From Puccinia triticina (Eukaryota > Basidiomycota > Pucciniomycetes > Pucciniales > Pucciniaceae), in contig NC_070574.1 of assembly GCF_026914185.1 (NCBI RefSeq), positions 4,244,501 through 4,308,500 of the forward strand: a stretch of 64,000 bases of DNA, given 5' to 3'. A program made the position numbers and the translations under genes. Shown here piece after piece: positions 58,053-64,000 of this stretch (its first letter is position 1; every line of letters begins with the position of its first letter). The notes under the pieces were generated by a model, which saw only the letters and a list, made by a program, of their open reading frames with translations, did not search any database and had not been told where the DNA came from.

Positions 58053-60342
58053 ATGGTAAATGGCGAGAAGGGACGCGGATCGTCACCAGCCTCGATCACC
58101 TCCATCAGTCGGCCCTCCAGCCCCTCCTCCAAGATCAGCGCCGCCGCATTCCACGAGGCCCGAGCAGCCCGGAACTCGCGCGCCAGCATCTCCAGCTCCT
58201 TCTCCGACATCGCAGCCATCCCCAACCTCATCCACCCCGACCCCCCCTCCCAACAGCAACCACAACAACCCATCACTCAACATGCCCGGTTCAAGTCGTC
58301 CCCTGCGAAAGCCGTCTCCGATTACGGCCACCCGCCCTCCTCCAGCCCCGTCAAGAACTTCAACAGACCCCACCAGCAACGGTCCGGCGCGCCCTCGCTC
58401 ATCAGCCAGATCCCCGACCGCCACGCCGCCTCGCCCATCCCTCCATCCCCCGCCGGATTCCCGGCCAACAGCGGGCTGTATGCTGAACACGACATCCTCA
58501 TGCCTCCCCGCCCGGCGTTCTACGGCTCCCGGATGCCCGTCCGATCGATAAGCTCGGAACAGTCGCCCTCCAGGCAATCCTACGCCGGCCCAAGGATCTC
58601 CGCCACCCTCAACCGCGCCTCCACTGGCGCTCCTGCAGGCCTCTACAACAACCCGCGCGCATCCTCGAGCAACGCTAGCATCCGCTCCGTCCCCGTCGTC
58701 CTCCGTCACCAACAACCCCACCATCAATATCCTGCTAGGCTCCGCTCGACTACGACGACGACGACGACGCCGAAGAAGAGCCAGGGCCAGGATCCGCGCC
58801 ACCTCGACCAATGGCACTCCGACGACGACGACGATCCCAAGCCCGCTTCCGCTAAGCCTGTCAGGGATGAGGACGAGGATGAAGACGAGGTGCCGCTCTC
58901 GAAGCTCAAGAAGAAGTCCTGCAGCTCCCTCCGCGACCCGCTCCGCACCATCTCACCGGCCCAGACCCTCATCCGCACCCGCCACCAACTCCACGCCTCC
59001 GTCATCCATCCCTTCTCCTCCGCCTCCTCTGCATCCGCATCCGTATTCTCTAGCTCCGGCGCATCCACAGATGATAGAAGGGCGTCTGTTGTTTCGGCTC
59101 GCTCGGGTGGAGATAAGGCCGCTCGACACCTTTCTCATAGTAAGACACCCCATCACGCCCGTCCAAAACACCCTTCCCTGCACATCTGTCTGATTGATTA
59201 TCTGTGGTTCCTCCCCTCCCTCTGCTGCGCCCCGACCTTCCCCCAGCGGCCTCCTCGTCGACAGCGCTGAAGTTTCAACAGACTGGGAATGGGAATCTCG
59301 CCGGTCATCCACGGGGAAACAGCCCCGCCAGCTCGAGCTCAGGGGGCTCTGAGTCGGGGTCGGGGTCGTGGAACTTCCCTGCTACTCCAAGAGACTCGTT
59401 CCTTCCCGTCCCGACCCACATCCATCCCCACCCTCATCCTGCTTTTGCGTTGCTGGCCGGGCCGGGCTATCTCATGCCCGGCCCGCCCGGATCATCAGCT
59501 TCTACTCAACCAGCTGGTGGGCCCACCTATCGATCTCAGACGGACAGACCTTCGGCACCGGCGGCGAGGGCGCAGCAGCAGTCGGCGGACCAGGCGGAGG
59601 CCGCCCACCACCCGTTGGCCCCGACGCGTCTCCCGAAAATCCCGCAGGGTACTGGACCGCTTCCCCTGCTCCGCCCGCTCCGGCGAGCAGCGTGGACGAC
59701 CTGCCCACGCCCGTCGGCGTCGATCCCTATCTGTATGCCGGCCTGGACACGGCGCAGAAAATCGCGCTCCATCAGCGCAGCCAACTGATCCTCCAGGTGG
59801 AGTCTCGCTTCTCTTCTCCTCTGCCCTCCTCAGACCAAGAAGCTGATCGTTTTCTTCTGGGGGATGTAGATGATGGCTGTGCAGGCGCAGACGGCGGCCC
59901 AGATGCACGCGCTGGCGGCCGCGAACGGCCCCGCCCATTCGCTCGTCTCCTCCGCCCATGGCCATCGCGCGTCCGCGTCGATCGTCAGTGTCGGGCCCGT
60001 CCCGCAACCCCGCATCGCCCCCTCCTCGCTTCATCATCAGCGCGCGGCCACTGGAGACTTCGACGCGGGAGGGAATGCCGACGGGTCTCTCTCCCCCCCC
60101 CCCTTCTTTTATTCGTCTTCTGTTTTCTGTGTTGAGTAGTGTTTTGTGTAGGTCAACAGACGAACCTGTCTGCGGCCATTTCGCTCTTTGGCACGACGTT
60201 TAGTCGTGTCCAGGTGAATGGTGTCATCCGCTGCTTCAGCATCGTCAAGCGGGGGCTCGTCTCGCAGCACACGGTGCAGACGAGCTACAAGCGGGGCCTG
60301 GACAAGCCGTCCCAGGGCGGAGCGGTTTTCCAGTTACGCTAA
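58053..60342 (+). pseudogene. Captured Ser/Pro-rich gene fragment, several exons
   Basis: Exon 1 (ATG 58053 to about 59139) is a long disordered protein: SSPASITSISRPSSPSSK, poly-Thr, acidic DEDEDEDEVPLSKLKKK. It is followed by a GTAAGA donor. Later coding blocks are near 59270-59610, then (after a frame change near 59540-59620) DPYLYAGLDTAQKIALHQRS. The intron 59797-59869 leads to exon MMAVQAQTAAQMHALAAAN (59870 onward), and a last block ends SYKRGLDKPSQGGAVFQLR with a stop at 60340-60342. The high GC and introns contrast with the AT-rich Helitron ends. The family is unknown to me. Frame changes suggest it no longer encodes the original protein. Confidence 0.5.
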
Positions 60343-61180
60343 ACTCCCCCCCTTTCCCCTTGTTGACTTCTGGCTGAAGAAGCTGTTTTTTTGTCTAGAT
60401 GGTTCATGGCCAAAGCCCAGTGGGTGATCAAGACAAAAAAAATGATCGTGCAGCTGGAGTACAACCTAGATTTGACGGGGTGCGGGGCTGATGGGCTGTT
60501 GAATGTGGACTTGGCCCCGCCCCACGGCTCATCTTTTGCACGCCCATGTAAGAACCCTGAAGGGGGGGGCTCTTCACTGGTCAGGTCTGGGGGCACTGGG
60601 ACAGAGTTCTAGAACCAAGGTGGGCTGAATTGCAGAGTGGAGCTACCTCAGGAGAGATGAAGGGATCAATCTCTCTGTTAGTCTATGTACAATCTGAGAG
60701 GGAAAGGAAAGAAGAGAGGAGAGAGGAATATGAGCAGACTTACCTAGCTCAGGAGAGATGAAGGGATCAATCTCTACTGAGCTAGGAGGGGCGGGGAATG
60801 GCTGGACTACGTACGGGTCTGTTTGGGATCCTGTGATCCATCTTGTGACACCCCGGAGGTGGGGGGTTACAGCCCATCACCCACAAGCTTAACTCTGGCA
60901 CTCTTGACGTGCTCAAGCGCAGGTTCGCAGCCGCACTGAGGTCCGCCACCCGGCTCGGGGACGACATGCAGATCTGTTTGTCCCCACTCTCTTTAGCATA
61001 TCTATGATTGACTGATCTTGTCTTTGAAAACAGTCCTCTGCCATCTGCCCAAACCTCCTATTGACCAACAAGAGGACAACGACGATGATGAGTAGACGGA
61101 TGCCAAGAGATTACAGCCAATGGGCGGGACGTGGCTCAACGCTGACGGCATGGTTGGGTATCTTTGCATGTGTGTAGACC
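60343..61180. other. Captured or filler sequence in H2
   Basis: It contains coding-like pieces (60400-60550, WVIKTKKMIVQLEYNLDLTG; about 60900-60960, TLDVLKRRFAAALRSATRLG) without recognisable domains. A 30-bp segment, CTCAGGAGAGATGAAGGGAT..., is repeated at about 60648 and 60750. Confidence 0.35.
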
Positions 61181-61222
61181 ACAATGATCGCGTTGTCCCG
61201 CTCCACAGCCCCAAGTACAACG

Positions 61223-61453
61223 CTTGCGCTCCGTGAAGAAGTGTGTGACCTCAAGAAAGTCGGAATCTTGGCCATCAAAGTGTACATACACACGAGCCAG
61301 CGATCCAAGAGGGCATGCCCCTCCAAAAGTCTGACTGGGATGAATAACTCCACTGGGCTGTTGACAGCTTCAAGTTGGCCCCTGCCAATGTCAAGGACCG
61401 TACTCAAAACCACTCTCACTTCTGTTGCTCGTACTTCAACAAGATCATGACGC
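61223..61453 (+). pseudogene. MetE (cobalamin-independent methionine synthase) fragment
   Basis: ALREEVCDLKKVGILAIKV (61226-61282) matches the MetE segment usually followed by 'DEPA'. In another frame, EGMPLQKSDWDE, a TAA stop (61345-61347, where the family has an aromatic), then LHWAVDSFKLAPANVKD and HSHFCCSYFNKIM (to about 61449) match the conserved block around HTHFCYSDFN. A GTAAGC donor follows, so an intron-containing genomic copy was captured. MetE transfers a methyl group from methyl-tetrahydropteroyl-glutamate to homocysteine. This piece covers perhaps a tenth of the protein and has a frameshift and a stop. Confidence 0.75.
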
Positions 61454-62046
61454 GTAAGCCATTGTTGTAATCCATTTTTTTCTTTGCCCGCTCACTAAAG
61501 CTGTTCTGATCAGCCGGGTGTGGAAGATACATACAGCGGAGGAATCACTGCTGGAAATATGCCCCTCTAAATGTTAAAAAAAACAACTAAAAGCTTGCAA
61601 GTAATGAATCCTGGACTGAGTTAAGGAGCGTGAATTGAAATCTACAAGAGTTGCAGATGCAAGAGGAAGTTGTCTGGTTATGCTCTGCTCTTTGAGAACT
61701 GTGTTGAAAAAAATTGAATTTGAAACAGATGAAAAATCAGAGCGGTTCACAACTGAAATTTGCAAACCTTTAGGACACATTTCAAGGTGTTTATTAATTT
61801 CCTTTATACAATTGATAGCTTACACTGATTGGCCTGAAACACCTGCTCATGTTCATCTTACCAAAATGTTAGAATTTTGTTGATAAAGGTCTCAAATTTA
61901 CCTCCAGAAGACTTTGGGGGAGGATCACACATTTGAATTGGGAGTTTGAACACCTGGTTTTTTTCTTTTTTTTTTTTTTTGGGGGGTGCTGGTGCTGGCA
62001 TAGAAGGTGTCCCAATTTTGAACTGGCAGAGGTTCAGCAGCCTTGA
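61454..62046 (+). other. AT-rich 3' part of H2
   Basis: A plus frame 61635-61883 (82 codons) shows no domain. Contains a long T run (about 61960-61980) and GGGGGGTGCTGG before the terminal hairpin. Confidence 0.4.
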
Positions 62047-62079
62047 GCCCTGCAGCGGCGAAGCCGCCTTGGCCTCTAG

Positions 62080-62480
62080 TTGCTGTTATCCAAAGTGTAG
62101 ATTTGTGTCTTGATGTCTTGAAGTTGTCTTGATAATGTTTGTTGTTTGTGTATGAGTTATTAATGCTAGTCTTGAGGTTTTGATGGAAGAAAGAAAGGGG
62201 AAAAGAAAGAAGAGAAAAAAAATTGTTGATTATTTATGTTTTCAATTTGTGAATGTATTTTTATTGTCTTCTCTTATTTTTTTTATTATTGTTTTGTCTT
62301 TTTATTTGTTTGTTTCTTGTTTTTTATGTATGTATTGAATTGGATTTCTCTAAAAAAAAGAGTTGAGGTTAATATATATATATGCAAAAAAAAAAAAAAA
62401 AAAAAGGTAAGAGAGAAAGGGAAATTTAGTGTTTTGTTGATCTGTGTTGATAGGGTTGTGTAAATGTGCATGTGATGTCC
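62080..62480 (-). other. Post-pol spacer of the minus-strand retroelement
   Basis: AT-rich with a TATATATATA run and a 20-nt A run (about 62385-62405). It directly continues 57533 if H2 is removed. Confidence 0.45.
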
Positions 62481-62483
62481 TGG

Positions 62484-62590
62484 TTTGCGGCAGGGTAGCG
62501 CCAGAGCGTTGCGCAGTGCGCATGAGGTCGCACGCCAGATGATTGGTGGTCGAGTAGTGTTTGGGCTCCGGGTTCGAGTCCAAAGCCGCT
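62484..62590 (+). other. tRNA-like (possible SINE) segment
   Basis: A perfect B-box GGTTCGAGTCC (62571-62581) and an A-box-like GGTAGCGCCAGAGCG about 75 nt upstream. GCGGC and GCCGC at the ends could pair. No clean cloverleaf. Confidence 0.35.
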
Positions 62591-63117
62591 TCAGGGGTTT
62601 AACTGGGGCTACGCGAGCTGCGGCGCCCGCATTCGTATTTACATGTCTTAGAGGGCCCCGGTAACCCATAGGTTTCCCGGGGTCGGGTTCAAGTATGTAG
62701 TGTTGCCCGGGTCCAGGCTTCTGTCGAGTCTCCGGTCGCAGACGCCGGTCTAATGCCGCCAATCATCCGTTGTCTTCCAACTGGCCGCTGATCCGCCCTC
62801 GCCGTCCGTGTCCGATAACTTCAAGGCCCGTTCCGATATCCTGGCCGGTAGGGTGTATATCCAGATATCCAGGTTCGTGCTCGTTTCTTTGACTGACGAA
62901 CCTTTTCATTGCTTGCTCAGGGAGGATACCAGGTCATATCCTCCCCCAACTTGATTCCTTGACTCAGCCGTATAACAAAAAAAGCCTCCTTCCTTCGTCT
63001 TCGAATCGGATTGACCATCAAGATCCTCAACCAACCCTCACGTAAGCCGCCTCTTTTTCCTTTTTCCAATCTTTTCGTAGTAACTGACCGCCGTCTCTGT
63101 CTGTGATCCAGACAGAG

Positions 63118-64000
63118 ATGCTCCTTCTTCGACCTCCTGACCCATTCGCGGAAATGGCTCCCCTCGGGAGAAGCTTGGGGACAAAGATTCTCTCGCCGGT
63201 CGGCCTCGTCTACTTGGTGGTGGTACCGTGTTCTGGTAGTCGACTCATTGGGCTTAAAGGCCAGGGACTTCCCCCTTTCCTCTCCTCATCTGCTCGTCTC
63301 CAACTTCGTAGTCTTCCCCAGTATCCAACTAGTCCAAATAACTTTTGCCAGTCGCGTTCTACCTGTAGCCCTATCATGAGCAGTTTAGATGAAGCTCCCA
63401 TTCCCTTTTTTTGTCCTGCGCCTTCCTTGATCGATTGTATTGGCCCTCTTCCCGGCGCCCAAGACTATCCCATCTCCATAGCTTCTTCAACCTCCATCGT
63501 TAGGCGTGGGGTTGCTGGTTATGGCGAACGAGTTGGTCAAGGTGGACGAGGTGGTCGAGGTGGTGGAGGAAATCGCGGAGGCCGTCGTGCCAATGGCTTA
63601 CGCCGTGGTCATGCCACCCGTACGTACCGCCCACCCTTTCGCAGGGGAGAACATGACCTTTATCCCGAGACGGTATGTTCGCTTCCTCCTCCCAACTTGT
63701 GAATTATTATAAGTTCTAAGCTGAGAGCTGGTTTTTCATAGTTCATGATGAACAACCGAGCCATCATCGATGCCATGCCTCAACTTCCCCCAGCTCTTGC
63801 TAGTAATCCAACCACTACTCCCACTAGTGGGAGCAACGTTACTTCCTTATATCCTAGTCGCTCTGCTTCCGTCTACTCTGCGAGTTCCGTCGCCACCGCG
63901 GAGGACTTCCTAACTCCGCAAACTCGTGTTCCTTCCCCAAATCCCCCGGGCTTCTATGATCCGGCCGACTTCCATTGTTTGACTCGAGACCAAGTCGTCT
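63118..64000 (+). CDS. Hypothetical protein with RGG-rich region, 3' partial
   Basis: The exon from ATG 63118 runs to 63672, then a GTATGT...CATAG intron (63673-63741), and exon 2 continues in phase with FMMNNRAIIDAMPQLPPALA to the window end without a stop. A Gly/Arg-rich segment (VGQGGRGGRGGGGNRGGRRA) resembles RGG boxes that bind RNA. Upstream exons are possible: an intron ending ...GTGATCCAG just before 63111 would pair with CTCACGTAAGCC near 63040, which would change the start. The sequence is GC-rich and non-repetitive, which fits a real host gene. Confidence 0.5.

Larger units (their letters stand above)
57534..62079 (+). mobile_element. Non-autonomous Helitron H2, gene-capturing
   Basis: Starts TC (57534) after A57533 and ends CTAG (62079) before T62080, with hairpin GCGGCgaaGCCGC (62055-62067) 8 nt from the end. 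The first roughly 290 bp align with the start of H1 (for example CTTAAATCCACA, ATCTAAGTTTTGG, GATGACCCTCCAGCTGTGCC). The last 33 bp are identical to H1. It is inserted into the internal region of the minus-strand retroelement. There is no Rep/helicase; it carries at least two host-gene fragments in its own orientation, so it could produce a chimeric transcript. Confidence 0.9.

Noticed and set aside
58083..58817. 244-codon minus-strand frame and other GC-rich antisense frames in H2
   Set aside because: They are shadows of the plus-strand Ser/Pro-rich gene, which has better codon pattern and splice signals.
63937..64000. Reading the 63-kb gene as a retrotransposon gag
   Set aside because: No zinc knuckle or flanking LTR is visible; a Gly/Arg-rich segment alone does not support it, though it cannot be excluded.

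Overview
The window looks like transposon-dense nuclear DNA of a basidiomycete fungus, most probably a rust (Pucciniales). The reasons are the fungal tnp2-type transposase fragments, Ty3/gypsy and copia-type elements, gene-capturing Helitrons, a Tet-like 2OG-Fe(II) dioxygenase relic of the sort I recall being expanded in rusts, and short GT-AG introns. There is no bacterial gene organisation. Most long open frames are repeat artefacts. Family names come from remembered motifs because no search could be run.

Layout. 1-5087: the 3' part of a Ty3/gypsy element whose pol frame is split by a Helitron (H1, 779-3349, minus strand) carrying a CMR1/WDR76-like WD40 fragment. 5774-18431: a decayed tnp2/CACTA-type transposase on the minus strand. 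Its C-terminal half (6816-9716) and N-terminal half (17072-18431) are separated by about 7.4 kb of nested insertions: a transposon with 8-bp target duplication, a palindrome-rich block, a solo LTR and a Tourist-like MITE. 18.7-25.6 kb: unclassified repeats, a 0.97-kb foldback and weak coding relics. 25.6-27.4 kb: a GC-rich, possibly real gene.

28432-41492: a 13-kb element with CACTG...CAGTG ends, a 3-bp target duplication and roughly 4-5 kb inverted arms. The arms are built mainly of two 21-bp satellites whose monomers are themselves short inverted repeats. Its centre carries a broken Tet-like dioxygenase gene and a spliced host-gene fragment. 41956-48115: a long-TIR element with a perfect 9-bp target duplication (Mutator-like). 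It contains a second copy of the 8-bp-TSD family, a compact gag-only LTR element and one 7-bp-TSD MITE. 48.2-57.5 kb: a further satellite and palindrome cluster with LTRs inserted into it. 57534-62079: a second Helitron (H2) of the H1 family carrying a long Ser/Pro-rich gene fragment and a MetE (methionine synthase) fragment. 63118-64000: the start of a plausible host gene with one intron, running off the end.

Very little here is likely to encode a working protein. The interest lies in the nested insertions, several of which can be removed exactly at their target duplication to reconnect an older reading frame. That gives base-level element boundaries and a relative order of events.
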